64,000 nucleotides of DNA from Nocardioides thalensis (GTDB lineage Bacteria; Actinomycetota; Actinomycetes; Propionibacteriales; Nocardioidaceae), in contig NZ_JACCFP010000001.1 of NCBI RefSeq assembly GCF_013410655.1, positions 3,185,501 through 3,249,500 on the forward strand, in the 5' to 3' direction. The stretch's first letter is position 1; every line of letters starts with the position of its first letter. Positions 18,012-26,561 of the stretch are shown piece by piece. The notes under the pieces were generated by a model. That model had not been told where the DNA came from. It did no database searches and saw only the letters and a program-made list of their open reading frames with translations. Position numbers and translations under genes: made by a program.

Positions 18012-18027
18012 GTGTTCGATCGAACAC
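18012..18027. promoter_or_regulatory. 16-bp perfect palindrome upstream of the HNH gene
   Basis: GTGTTCGATCGAACAC is perfectly self-complementary and lies in the 278-bp gap between the DUF222-HNH start and the divergent hypothetical gene. Its GTTCGA/TCGAAC half-sites are those of actinobacterial LexA boxes but in the opposite order, so it is not a standard SOS box. It is a possible operator. The rest of the gap shows nothing recognisable. Confidence 0.35.
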
Positions 18028-18102
18028 ACAAGCGAACCGCACGATTTCCACTGACGCCACAAGATTCCTGCCTGCGCGCCAGGCCAGCGTTACCGTCCGA
18101 CG

Positions 18103-18597
18103 GTGTACCGCTCGAACTCCATGAGTTGGTGGCTGGAGCACGGCCTCGACGGATTGGTTGCCGGCCTGATCGGTGGATTCATGACTGGCATCGCAGTCAT
18201 CTCCGCGATCGCATGGGAAGCCTCCATTCGGCGCCAGGACCGAGAGCGAGCCGCGCACGAGGAATTGCGCCGGGCGACGGTCGACCTGATGTCGGCGGCG
18301 AACTCAAACGGCGAGGTGGAGCGGTACGCGCGGCTCCTGTTCATCCAACTCACCAGCACGATCAATCTGGCGATGCCAATCGACACTGCGTACGCCGAGG
18401 AACTCAAGAGAGTACGAGTGAGCTTGAATGGCGACTGGGTGACGCTCGGGTTTCGCGTGCCGGGCGTAGATTGCCGTTCCAGCGAGGTAGAGCAAGTGGC
18501 CACCGATTGGCTATCCGGTCGGGTCGGTCAGCCCAAGCTCAACCCGGCGTATTTTTCGGATCCGCAGTACCACCAGTTCCCTCAGGCTGGCGACTGA
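18103..18597 (+). CDS. Hypothetical single-span membrane protein
   Basis: This encodes 164 residues from a GTG at 18103; an ATG at 18121 is an alternative. A hydrophobic segment at about residues 17-38 (GLVAGLIGGFMTGIAVISAI) is followed by a charged, probably coiled stretch (ASIRRQDRERAAHEELRRATVDLM) and a soluble C-terminal part. I recognise no family. Third-position GC bias is weaker than in neighbouring genes, which together with the adjacent HNH gene and gene remnants suggests acquisition. Confidence 0.55.
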   Translation: MYRSNSMSWWLEHGLDGLVAGLIGGFMTGIAVISAIAWEASIRRQDRERAAHEELRRATVDLMSAANSNGEVERYARLLFIQLTSTINLAMPIDTAYAEELKRVRVSLNGDWVTLGFRVPGVDCRSSEVEQVATDWLSGRVGQPKLNPAYFSDPQYHQFPQAGD

Positions 18598-18643
18598 CGG
18601 CCAAGCATCACCCCGATGGACTCTCGGCCTCGCCTGATCGGCC

Positions 18644-19531
18644 TCACGGCAGCAGGAACGAAGCCCGCCACGTCTTCAGCTGCGAGCGCCCGACCATCCC
18701 GTGCTCGTCGAGGAACGGCATGACCTTCTCCCCCATCCACGCGATCGTCGCGCGGTAGTGCTCGTTGCCCAGTGCCGCACCCCGGGCCTCGTGCGGGTCG
18801 AGCCCGACGGCGGCGTACACGTCCGGGTGCACCAGCGAGCGCATCGCGACGTACGCCACCTGGGCCGTGACGAGCTGCTGCGCGGCGCGCTCGGTGCGGC
18901 CCATCCTCCGGGCAGCCTTGGCGAGCTCGTCGCGCGCGAAGCTGACGTGGCGCGCCTCCTCGGTGACGTGGATGCGCGAGGTCATCCGCACCAACGGCTG
19001 CACCCGCTCGTCGCGGATCAGGTCGCGCTGCCAGCGGTCGACCGGCTCCTCACCGATCAGCACCGCCGCGAACGCCCCCGCGCCGCGCAGAGCGAGCTGC
19101 CCGAACCGGCCGAGGGAGCGCACCTTCTGCCGCGGGCCGTACGCCGGCACGCCCATCGTCGAGAGCGCGCGGGCGAACATGACCGCGTGCCGCGTCTCGT
19201 CGCCCACCTCGGTCAGTGCGAACTGTGTGCGCGGGTCGCGCGGGTCGGCGCCGTACACGTCGCGGAGCAGGAGCTGCATCAGCACGACCTCGAACCAGAT
19301 GCCGACGCTCGCCATGCTGCCGGCCTCGTGGCACGACAGCGTGCGCCGCTGGTCGTCGTCGAGCGAGTCCCACAGCGGGGTGCCGTAGAGCGACATCCGC
19401 TCCGGCTGCATCCCCCACAGCCCGGGCACCAGCGGCGCGTCCCAGTCGATGTCGACCTCGGGGTCGTAGGACTGGCGCGCGGTCGAGCGCAGCAGCCGGT
19501 CGGCGAGGGGGTCGGCGACGGTCACAAGCAC
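18644..19531 (-). CDS. AurF-like diiron oxygenase
   Basis: This encodes 295 residues from a GTG at 19531, with another GTG two codons later. Ferritin-like helices carry the expected carboxylate/histidine ligands: SCHEAGSMASVGIWFEVVLMQ, ALTEVGDETRHAVMFAR (ExxxExxH type) and RIHVTEEARHVSFAR (ExxH). These match the AurF (p-aminobenzoate N-oxygenase) superfamily of non-haem diiron enzymes. In actinobacteria many members are of unknown substrate and sit beside a TetR gene and DUF4873 genes, as here. It is divergent from the TetR gene across a GTTACCG-A-CGGTAAC palindrome and is probably repressed by it. Confidence 0.85.
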   Translation of the reverse strand: MLVTVADPLADRLLRSTARQSYDPEVDIDWDAPLVPGLWGMQPERMSLYGTPLWDSLDDDQRRTLSCHEAGSMASVGIWFEVVLMQLLLRDVYGADPRDPRTQFALTEVGDETRHAVMFARALSTMGVPAYGPRQKVRSLGRFGQLALRGAGAFAAVLIGEEPVDRWQRDLIRDERVQPLVRMTSRIHVTEEARHVSFARDELAKAARRMGRTERAAQQLVTAQVAYVAMRSLVHPDVYAAVGLDPHEARGAALGNEHYRATIAWMGEKVMPFLDEHGMVGRSQLKTWRASFLLP

Positions 19532-19545
19532 CTCCGTTGATTGCT

Positions 19546-19560
19546 GTTACCGACGGTAAC
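19546..19560. promoter_or_regulatory. TetR operator between the AurF-like and TetR genes
   Basis: GTTACCG-A-CGGTAAC is a perfect palindrome with 7-bp arms. It is 15 bp upstream of the oxygenase start and 24 bp upstream of the TetR ATG, positioned to repress both. Confidence 0.7.
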
Positions 19561-19583
19561 ATCTATGGCCTAGAGTGGACCGC

Positions 19584-20267
19584 ATGAGCACTCCGGTCAA
19601 GGGCGACGGCCGCTCCCAGCGCTGGCAGGCCCACCGCACCGCGCGCCGTGCCGAGTTCGTCGAGGCGGCGGTCCGCGCTGTCGAGGCGGTCGGCCCCGAC
19701 GCGTCCATCGCCGACATCGCGCGAGAGGCCGGCGTCAGCAAGCCGGTCCTCTACCGCTACTTCGCCGACAAGGCCGAGCTGCACGCCGAGGTCGGGCGCT
19801 GGGGCGCCGAGCTCGTGCTCGACCGGGTGGTCTCCGCGGTGCTCGCGCCCGCCACCGCCCGCGCCCGGATCGACGCCGGCGTCGCGGCCTACCTCGACAC
19901 GATCGCCGAGCACCCGCAGACGTTCCTGCTCCTCAGCACCCAGCACGCCGGCAGCGCCGACCCGCTGGCCGACGGCAAGCAGCGCGCGGCCACCAAGCTG
20001 GCGCGCATCATCGGGTCCGGCCTCCGGCAGCTCGGCGTCGACTCGGCCGGCGCCGAGCCGTGGGCGTTCGGGATGGTCGGCATGGCCGTGTCGGTCGGCC
20101 AGTGGTGGCTCGACCGCCGCACGATGTCGCGCGCCGCGGTCGCCGACTACCTCAGCGGCTTCATCTGGCACGCGCTGTCCGGAGCGGCGGACGAGTACGG
20201 CGTACCGCTGTCGGCGCTCGACCCGCCCGACAACGTCCGCCCGCTCGACCCGGGCCGCCAGGCATGA
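19584..20267 (+). CDS. TetR-family regulator
   Basis: This encodes 227 residues from the ATG at 19584; a GTG at 19575 is also in frame. The N-terminal extension RSQRWQAHRTARRAEFVEAAVRAVEAVG leads into the helix-turn-helix ASIADIAREAGVSKPVLYRYFADKAELHAEV. The C-terminal domain carries GMAVSVGQWWLDRRTMSRAAVADYL, seen in TetR regulators next to AurF-like oxygenases. It is divergent from the oxygenase over a palindromic operator. The stop overlaps the ATG of the DUF4873 gene (ATGA), so the two are cotranscribed. Confidence 0.88.
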   Translation: MSTPVKGDGRSQRWQAHRTARRAEFVEAAVRAVEAVGPDASIADIAREAGVSKPVLYRYFADKAELHAEVGRWGAELVLDRVVSAVLAPATARARIDAGVAAYLDTIAEHPQTFLLLSTQHAGSADPLADGKQRAATKLARIIGSGLRQLGVDSAGAEPWAFGMVGMAVSVGQWWLDRRTMSRAAVADYLSGFIWHALSGAADEYGVPLSALDPPDNVRPLDPGRQA

Positions 20268-20545
20268 GCGCCCACGAGCCCGGTGAGGCGTACGACGGAC
20301 CGGCCGACCTGGTGACCGACGACGAGAGCCACCCGGTCGAGGTCCAGCTGCGCGGGTTCTTCCAGCCGCTCGACGGCCATTTCCACTGGTACGGCCGGAT
20401 CGCGGAGACGCCGGCACTCGCGACGGTCCGCAGCGGCGCGACGGTCACCCTGCAGACGCCGTACGGCGAGGCGACCGGGAGGGTGTCGGACGTCGACCCG
20501 TGGCGCCGCTTCCGGATCTCCGGCACCGGCCGCCCGCCGTTCTGA
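20264..20545 (+). CDS. DUF4873-type small protein
   Basis: This encodes 93 residues from an ATG overlapping the TetR stop (ATGA). The sequence has the DUF4873 pattern: YDGPADLVTDDESHPVEVQL, then FFQPLDGHFHWYGRI, then a C-terminal RVSDVDPWRRFRISGTGRPPF. It is a short beta-rich domain that in other proteins is found alone or fused to flavin monooxygenases. The function is unknown. Coupling to the TetR/AurF-like pair suggests a role in the same oxidation pathway. Confidence 0.75.
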   Translation: MSAHEPGEAYDGPADLVTDDESHPVEVQLRGFFQPLDGHFHWYGRIAETPALATVRSGATVTLQTPYGEATGRVSDVDPWRRFRISGTGRPPF

Positions 20546-20570
20546 CCCGCAGCCCCTGAATAATGCGGGC

Positions 20571-21719
20571 GTGCCGCTCTCGGACCACTCGACCCACGCC
20601 GCGGCACTGCGTCTCCTGTCCTACTTCGTGGCCGCCGTACGGGTCGGGACCCTGGTGCAGATGGCGCCGTCGCTGGGCGCCGCGTTCGCCGAGACCGAGC
20701 GGCCCGCCCTCACCGCCGTCACCTGGGTGGTCGCGGCGACGATGCTGCTCACCGTCGCGGCGGCCGCCCTGGTGCGGCGCCGCCCGACCGGCACCCGCGT
20801 CGCGCTGCTCGACGTCGGCGTCGCGCTCGCGCTGCTGGTCGCGGGCTCGTGGACCGTGCCCGAGGCCGACCGGATGGGCACCTGGGTCGGGTTCCAGCTG
20901 GGCTACGCGCTCTGCGTCTCGTTCGGCCTGATCGGAGTGCAGGCGCGCTGGGTGTGGCTGCTCCTGCTGGCCGCGCTGGCGGTCGCCGAGGCCGCCTACC
21001 TCGCGCCCACCGTCGAGGGCTGGGCGGACCTCGCGGCCGTCGCCGGCAACGTCCTCACCATCGCGGTGCTCGGCCCGCTGTCGTGGTTCGGCGCGCGCCT
21101 CATCACCCGGATCGCCTCCGACGCCGATGAGGCGCGACGACTGGCCGCGGCCGCCGCCCAGGCCGAGGAGGAGCGCCGGGCGCGGCTGGCGATCCACAAC
21201 GGCACCGCGGTGATGCGGCTGATGGTCGAGAGCGGCGTCGGCGACCGCCACGGGCTGCGCACGCAGGCCGAGGCCGAGCTCAACCGGATGCGCGCCTACC
21301 TCACCGGCGCGCCCGCGCCGACGACCGACCCCACCACGCTCGCCGCCCTGGTCACGGCGGCCGGCGCGGAGTTCGACGACCTCCCGATCACCGTCGTGGC
21401 CGACCTGGCGCAGGACACCGTCCTCCCCCGCGAGCTCGCCGACGACCTCGCCGCAGCGCTGCGGAGCCTGCTCCTCAACGTGCGCCAGCACTCCGGCGCC
21501 GGCCGCGTCGTCCTCCACGCGGAGGAGCAGGAGGACCCGCCGGGCTGGGAGGTCAGCCTCCACGACGACGGAAGCGGCTTCGAGACGACGCGGACGCCGT
21601 ACGGCGTGGGCCTGCGCGAGGTCGTGGTCGAGCAGCTCGCCCGCTCCGGCGTGACGACCACGATCGACAGCGTGCCGGGCGTCGGCACCACCGTCACGCT
21701 CGTGGGGCAGGAGTCCTGA
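20571..21719 (+). CDS. Sensor histidine kinase-like protein with six-helix membrane sensor
   Basis: This encodes 382 residues from a GTG at 20571. Residues 1 to about 185 hold six hydrophobic segments and almost no extracytoplasmic loops, suggesting intramembrane sensing. A coiled-coil linker rich in Ala/Glu/Arg follows. The dimerisation region reads ARLAIHNGTAVMRLM, where the His of IHNG takes the place of the HisKA_3 phosphoacceptor His. The ATPase domain has the N-box (SLLLNVRQHS) and G-box (LHDDGSGF, GVGLREV). It pairs with the response regulator that starts 1 base after the stop. The signal is unknown. Confidence 0.82.
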   Translation: MPLSDHSTHAAALRLLSYFVAAVRVGTLVQMAPSLGAAFAETERPALTAVTWVVAATMLLTVAAAALVRRRPTGTRVALLDVGVALALLVAGSWTVPEADRMGTWVGFQLGYALCVSFGLIGVQARWVWLLLLAALAVAEAAYLAPTVEGWADLAAVAGNVLTIAVLGPLSWFGARLITRIASDADEARRLAAAAAQAEEERRARLAIHNGTAVMRLMVESGVGDRHGLRTQAEAELNRMRAYLTGAPAPTTDPTTLAALVTAAGAEFDDLPITVVADLAQDTVLPRELADDLAAALRSLLLNVRQHSGAGRVVLHAEEQEDPPGWEVSLHDDGSGFETTRTPYGVGLREVVVEQLARSGVTTTIDSVPGVGTTVTLVGQES

Positions 21720-21720
21720 C

Positions 21721-22386
21721 GTGGGAGGGCCGCGCTTCGCGCTCGTCGACGACGCCACCGCGCTGCGGGCGTCGCTCGGGCTGCTGCTGCCGGGCCTGAC
21801 GTTCGTGGCGTCGCACGCCAACGTCGAGTGCCTGTTGGCCGAACGGCCCGAGGCCGACGTCGTGATCCTCGACCTGCACCTGGCCAACGTCGGGCAGCCG
21901 CAGGCGAGCCAAGGCCCGACGGCGATCCGGCGCATCACGGAGGCCGGCTACCGCGTGTGCTGCTACACCCAGGAGGAGCGGCGCTTCGTCCTCGCCGCGT
22001 GCCTCGCGGCCGGCGCGACCGGGGTGATCTCCAAGGCGGCGACGCTGGAGGAGGCGGAGGCGGGCTTCCTCGCGGTGGCCGACGGGGAGCTGGTCGTGCC
22101 GCCGTCCGTGGCCGGGATCCTCGAGGTGCTCGTGCGGCGCGGCAGCCTCACGGTCGTGTCGCCGCGCCAGCGCGACGTGCTCGCCGGTCGCGCGCGTGGC
22201 CTGACCTACGCCGAGATGAGCCGGACGCTCTTCCTGTCGGAGTCCACGCTTCGGGGCTACTGGCTCGAGCTCACCCAGACCGTGTCGCGCTACCTCCAGG
22301 TCACCTCCCCCGGTGACATCGAGCAGGCGCTCGGGCTGGGCCCGGGCGACCTGCTCGATGTGTGGCCCGAGGTCAGCCGCGGCTGA
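21721..22386 (+). CDS. NarL/LuxR-type response regulator
   Basis: This encodes 221 residues from a GTG at 21721, directly after the kinase stop. The receiver domain has acidic residues at ALVDDATALR and the phosphoacceptor Asp in DVVILDLHLANV; GVISKAATLEEA carries the conserved Lys. The C-terminal helix-turn-helix, SPRQRDVLAGRARGLTYAEMSRTLFLSESTLRGYW, is LuxR-like but diverged: the usual KTV of the recognition helix is replaced by STLRG. The pair should act as one two-component system. The target genes are unknown. Confidence 0.85.
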   Translation: MGGPRFALVDDATALRASLGLLLPGLTFVASHANVECLLAERPEADVVILDLHLANVGQPQASQGPTAIRRITEAGYRVCCYTQEERRFVLAACLAAGATGVISKAATLEEAEAGFLAVADGELVVPPSVAGILEVLVRRGSLTVVSPRQRDVLAGRARGLTYAEMSRTLFLSESTLRGYWLELTQTVSRYLQVTSPGDIEQALGLGPGDLLDVWPEVSRG

Positions 22387-22900
22387 TCTCGACGGTGCCG
22401 TCGACGTTGTCGGCCTGCTTGCCGGTGACCGAGGTCGAGCCGCCGCCGAAGATCCACGACTTCGGGACCGTGCCGAGGCACTTCTGCGGCACCGAGAAGG
22501 TGACCGCGCTGGCCTTGGTGCTCCAGTTGCCCTTGACGCCCTTGCACTTGACGACCTTGCCGCCGGTGGAGGTGATCTTGGACAGGACGGCCTTGAACTT
22601 GCCGCTCTTCTTCATGAGCGCGACGCCGTAGTAGTTGCCGTCGAGGTCCGGCGGGAGCCAGACAGCGGTGAAGATGCCGCTCTTGCCGAGGTCGTTGACC
22701 GAGAACTTGCCCGAGATGGTCTTGGTGCCGTTGTTGAACCTCACCGCGGTGATGTCGATCGACTTCGCGGCGTCGCCCTTCTTGTCCTTGAGCGAGCCGG
22801 TGTCCGCCTGCGCGGAAGCCGGCACGAGGAGGACGGCGGCGAGGCCGAGAGCGAGGGCACCGAGAAGCAGGCGCACCAGCGGTCGTGCGTTCGAGAACAT
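22373..22900 (-). CDS. Secreted protein of unknown function
   Basis: This encodes 175 residues from the ATG at 22900. The start has a Sec signal peptide: basic residues, the hydrophobic run LLLGALALGLAAVLL, then a cleavage site near SAQA-DTG. The mature part is beta-rich and Lys/Gly-rich (GSLKDKKGDAAKSIDITAVRFNNG) with two Cys that may form a disulfide (VVKCKGVKGNW and VPQKCLG). I recognise no enzymatic motif. Its 3' end overlaps the convergent response-regulator gene by 14 bp. Confidence 0.7.
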   Translation of the reverse strand: MFSNARPLVRLLLGALALGLAAVLLVPASAQADTGSLKDKKGDAAKSIDITAVRFNNGTKTISGKFSVNDLGKSGIFTAVWLPPDLDGNYYGVALMKKSGKFKAVLSKITSTGGKVVKCKGVKGNWSTKASAVTFSVPQKCLGTVPKSWIFGGGSTSVTGKQADNVDGTVEISRG

Positions 22901-23075
22901 GTGATCCTTCTTGTCGCTGGAAACGAGAGCACGTCCCGCCCAGGTCCTGGGCGGGGACCGTCTCATCGTTCCGGGAGGCGACGCGGCGGCGGCACCAACG
23001 AATCCGCGGAATGGCTACTGTCCAGTACTCCGCAGCGGGGCTGGCGCGTTGTGATCCCGCTCATAGGGTTACGCC

Positions 23076-26000
23076 ATGTTCTCCAAGGTGTTGGTGGCCA
23101 ACCGGGGCGAGATCGCGATCCGAGCGTTCCGTGCGGCCTACGAGATGGGTGCGCGCACCGTTGCGGTGTTCCCCTACGAGGACCGGGGCTCCGAGCACCG
23201 GCTGCGCGCAGACGAGGCCTACGAGATCGGCGAGCGCGGTCACCCCGTGCGCAGCTATCTCGACCCCGACGAGATCGTGCGGGTGGCGCTGCAGTGCGGC
23301 GCCGACGCGGTCTACCCGGGCTACGGGTTCCTGTCGGAGAACCCGGCGCTGGCCGAGGCCTGCGCCAACGCCGGCATCACGTTCGTCGGGCCGACGAGCG
23401 ACATCCTGGAGCTGACCGGCAACAAGGCGCGCGCGATCGCGGCGGCCAAGGAGGCCGGCGTGCCGACGCTCCAGAGCGTCGAGCCGTCGACCGACGTGGA
23501 TGCCCTCGTCGAGGCCGCGCAGGCGATCCCGTTCCCGCTCTTCGTCAAGGCCGTCGCGGGCGGCGGCGGTCGCGGCATGCGCCGCGTCGACGACCCGGCC
23601 AAGCTGCGCGAGGCCGTCGAGACCTGCATGCGCGAGGGCGAGGCCGCGTTCGGCGACCCCACCGTCTTCGTCGAGCAGGCCGTCGTCGAGCCGCGGCACA
23701 TCGAGGTGCAGATCCTCTCCGACGGCACCGGGCCCGACGGCGTGATCCACCTCTTCGAGCGCGACTGCTCGCTCCAGCGCCGCCACCAGAAGGTCATCGA
23801 GATCGCGCCGGCGCCGCACCTCGACCCCGAGCTGCGCGAGCGCATCTGCGCCGACGCCGTGAAGTTCGCGCGCCACATCGGCTACCGCAACGCCGGCACC
23901 GTGGAGTTCCTCCTCGACCCCGACGGCAACTACGTCTTCATCGAGATGAACCCGCGCATCCAGGTCGAGCACACGGTCACCGAGGAGGTCACCGACGTCG
24001 ACCTCGTGCAGTCCCAGCTGCGGATCGCCGCCGGCGAGACGCTGGAGGACCTCGGCCTGTCGCAGGACACGGTCCGGCTCCGCGGCGCCGCGCTCCAGTG
24101 CCGGATCACGACGGAGGACCCCTCCAACGACTTCCGCCCCGACACCGGCAAGATCACGACGTACCGCTCCCCGGGCGGGCCGGGCGTCCGCCTCGACGGC
24201 GGTACGACGTACACCGGCGCTGAGGTCAGCCCGCACTTCGACTCGATGCTGGCCAAGCTCACCTGTCGCGGCCGCACGTTCGAGAAGGCCGTCGAGAAGG
24301 CGCACCGCGCGGTCGCCGAGTTCCGCATCCGCGGCGTGAAGACCAACGTCGGCTTCCTCAAGGCCGTGCTCGAGGACCCGGACTTCGCGGCCGGGCGGGT
24401 CACCACCTCGTTCATCGAGACCCACCCGCAGCTGCTGATCGCGCGCAAGTCGGTCGACGTCGGCGGCGGGCTGCTGCGCCACCTCGCCGACGTGACCGTC
24501 AACAAGCCGTACGGCGAACCGCCGGTCTCCGTCGACCCGCGCGAGAAGCTGCCGCCGCTCTCGCTCGACGTGCCCGCGCCCGACGGCACCCGCCAGCTGC
24601 TGCTCCAGGTCGGGCCCGAGGAGTTCGCCCGCCGGCTGCGCGAGCAGAACACGGTCGCGGTCACCGACACCACGTTCCGCGACGCCCACCAGAGCCTGCT
24701 CGCCACCCGGGTGCGCACCGCCGACCTGCTCGGCGCGGCCGGCCACGTCGCGCGATTGACGCCGCAGCTGTGGTCGGTGGAGTGCTGGGGCGGGGCGACG
24801 TACGACGTCGCGCTCCGCTTCCTGTCCGAGGACCCGTGGGAGCGGCTCGCCAAGCTGCGCCAGGCGCTGCCCAACGTGTGCCTGCAGATGCTGCTGCGCG
24901 GGCGCAACACGGTCGGCTACACGCCGTACCCCACCGAGGTCACCGACGCCTTCGTCGAGGAGGCGGTGGCGACCGGGCTCGACGTGTTCCGCATCTTCGA
25001 CGCGCTCAACGACGTCTCGCAGATGCGGCCCGCGATCGAGGCCGTGCGAAGCACCGGCACCGCCGTCGCGGAGGTCGCGCTCTGCTACACCGGCGACCTG
25101 TCCGACCCGGGCGAGAAGCTCTACACGCTCGACTACTACCTGCGCCTCGCTGACGAGATGGTCGAGGCCGGCGCCCACGTGCTCGCGATCAAGGACATGG
25201 CCGGCCTGCTGCGCGCGCCGGCCGCGCGCACGCTGGTGACCGCGCTGCGCGAGCGGTTCGACCTGCCCGTGCACCTGCACACGCACGACACCCCGGGCGG
25301 TCAGCTCGCGACGATCCTCGCGGCGATCGACGCGGGCGTCGACGCGGTCGATGCCGCGACGGCCACGATGTCGGGCACCACGTCGCAGCCGTCGCTGACC
25401 GCGCTGGTCGCGGCGACCGACCACTCCGACCGCGAGACCGGCCTCGACATCGGCGCGGTCAGCTCGATGGAGCCCTACTGGGAGGCGGTGCGCCGCGTCT
25501 ACGCGCCGTTCGAGTCGGGCCTCGCCTCCCCCACCGGTCGCGTCTACCGGCACGAGATCCCCGGCGGCCAGCTGTCCAACCTGCGCCAGCAGGCGATCGC
25601 GCTCGGGCTCGGCGAGAAGTTCGAGGCGGTCGAGGACATGTACGCCGCCGCCAACGACATCCTCGGCAACGTCCCGAAGGTGACGCCGTCGTCGAAGGTG
25701 ATCGGTGACCTCGCCCTCGCCCTCGTCGGTCGGGGCGCCGACCCGGCGGAGTTCGCGGCGAACCCGGAGAAGTACGACATCCCCGCCTCCGTCATCGGCT
25801 TCCTGCACGGCGAGCTCGGCGACCCGCCGGGCGGCTGGCCGGAGCCGTTCCGCAGCAAGGCGCTCGACGGTCGCTCGTGGGAGCCGCCGGCCGCGGAGCT
25901 GACCGAGGAGCAGCGGCGCGGGCTCGCTGAAGACCGGCGCGGCACGCTCAACCGGCTGCTCTTCCCCGGCCCGACGAAGGACTTCGAGGCGGCGCGGGCG

Positions 26001-26459
26001 ACGTACGGCGACATCTCGATCCTGCCGACGCTCGACTACCTCTACGGGCTGCGACCCGGCGAGGAGCACGAGGTCGACATCGCCGAGGGAAAGCGGCTGC
26101 ACATCGGCCTGGAGGCGATCGGCGAGCCCGACGAGCGCGGCTACCGCACGGCGATGCTCACCCTCAACGGACAGCTGCGCCCGGTCGCCGTACGGGACCG
26201 GTCGATCGCGGCCGACGACGACGCCGCCGAGAAGGCCGACCCGGCCAACCCCGGCCACGTCGCCGCGCCGTTCCAGGGCGCAGTCACCGTCGCCGTCGCG
26301 GAGGGCGACCAGGTCGAGGCCGGCGCCACCGTAGCCACGATCGAGGCCATGAAGATGGAGGCGGCCATCACCGCCCCGGCCTCGGGCACGGTCAAGCGGC
26401 TCGCGATCACCGGCACCCGCCCCGTCGAGGGCGGCGACCTGATCCTCGTCGTCGAATGA
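23076..26459 (+). CDS. pyc: Pyruvate carboxylase
   Basis: This encodes 1,127 residues from an ATG at 23076, the usual length for the single-chain enzyme. Biotin carboxylase occupies residues 1 to about 450 (VLVANRGEIAIRAFRA, AGGGGRGMR, FIEMNPRIQVEH). The carboxyltransferase domain (about 520-800) opens with TDTTFRDAHQSLLATRVRT and contains IKDMAGLL and LHTHDTPG, with the metal-binding His pair. A tetramerisation region and a C-terminal biotinyl domain follow, with EAMKM and the biotinylated Lys at about 1,093. It makes oxaloacetate from pyruvate, bicarbonate and ATP for anaplerosis. A family A palindrome starts 10 bp after the stop. Confidence 0.95.
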   Translation: MFSKVLVANRGEIAIRAFRAAYEMGARTVAVFPYEDRGSEHRLRADEAYEIGERGHPVRSYLDPDEIVRVALQCGADAVYPGYGFLSENPALAEACANAGITFVGPTSDILELTGNKARAIAAAKEAGVPTLQSVEPSTDVDALVEAAQAIPFPLFVKAVAGGGGRGMRRVDDPAKLREAVETCMREGEAAFGDPTVFVEQAVVEPRHIEVQILSDGTGPDGVIHLFERDCSLQRRHQKVIEIAPAPHLDPELRERICADAVKFARHIGYRNAGTVEFLLDPDGNYVFIEMNPRIQVEHTVTEEVTDVDLVQSQLRIAAGETLEDLGLSQDTVRLRGAALQCRITTEDPSNDFRPDTGKITTYRSPGGPGVRLDGGTTYTGAEVSPHFDSMLAKLTCRGRTFEKAVEKAHRAVAEFRIRGVKTNVGFLKAVLEDPDFAAGRVTTSFIETHPQLLIARKSVDVGGGLLRHLADVTVNKPYGEPPVSVDPREKLPPLSLDVPAPDGTRQLLLQVGPEEFARRLREQNTVAVTDTTFRDAHQSLLATRVRTADLLGAAGHVARLTPQLWSVECWGGATYDVALRFLSEDPWERLAKLRQALPNVCLQMLLRGRNTVGYTPYPTEVTDAFVEEAVATGLDVFRIFDALNDVSQMRPAIEAVRSTGTAVAEVALCYTGDLSDPGEKLYTLDYYLRLADEMVEAGAHVLAIKDMAGLLRAPAARTLVTALRERFDLPVHLHTHDTPGGQLATILAAIDAGVDAVDAATATMSGTTSQPSLTALVAATDHSDRETGLDIGAVSSMEPYWEAVRRVYAPFESGLASPTGRVYRHEIPGGQLSNLRQQAIALGLGEKFEAVEDMYAAANDILGNVPKVTPSSKVIGDLALALVGRGADPAEFAANPEKYDIPASVIGFLHGELGDPPGGWPEPFRSKALDGRSWEPPAAELTEEQRRGLAEDRRGTLNRLLFPGPTKDFEAARATYGDISILPTLDYLYGLRPGEEHEVDIAEGKRLHIGLEAIGEPDERGYRTAMLTLNGQLRPVAVRDRSIAADDDAAEKADPANPGHVAAPFQGAVTVAVAEGDQVEAGATVATIEAMKMEAAITAPASGTVKRLAITGTRPVEGGDLILVVE

Positions 26460-26468
26460 GCGCCCCAG

Positions 26469-26515
26469 GGTGGTCGAGTAGCCCGTGCGCGCTAGCGCGC
26501 GGGCGTATCGAGACC
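26469..26515 (+). repeat. Family A intergenic palindromic repeat, copy 3
   Basis: GGTGGTCGAGTAG and GCGTATCGAGACC flank the stem CCCGTGCGCGC/GCGCGCGGG, which pairs with one G-T style mismatch. It lies between pyc and benE and is followed after 3 bp by a family B repeat. Confidence 0.85.
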
Positions 26516-26518
26516 GCC

Positions 26519-26561
26519 GGTGGTTGAGGTGCGAGGCCGCCCGCGGCCGAGCCTCGAAACC
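26519..26561 (+). repeat. Family B intergenic repeat, copy 1
   Basis: GGTGGTTGAGGTGCGAGG, a GC-rich core, then GAGCCTCGAAACC. The same ends occur on the opposite strand at 28480-28522 and in part at 33779-33811. The repeat overlaps the only in-frame GTG starts of the BenE-type gene, so it probably encodes the first residues of that protein. Confidence 0.8.

Noticed and set aside
18012..18027. LexA (SOS) box upstream of the HNH gene
   Set aside because: The palindrome has GTTCGA then TCGAAC without the N4 gap, the reverse of the TCGAAC-N4-GTTCGA actinobacterial consensus.
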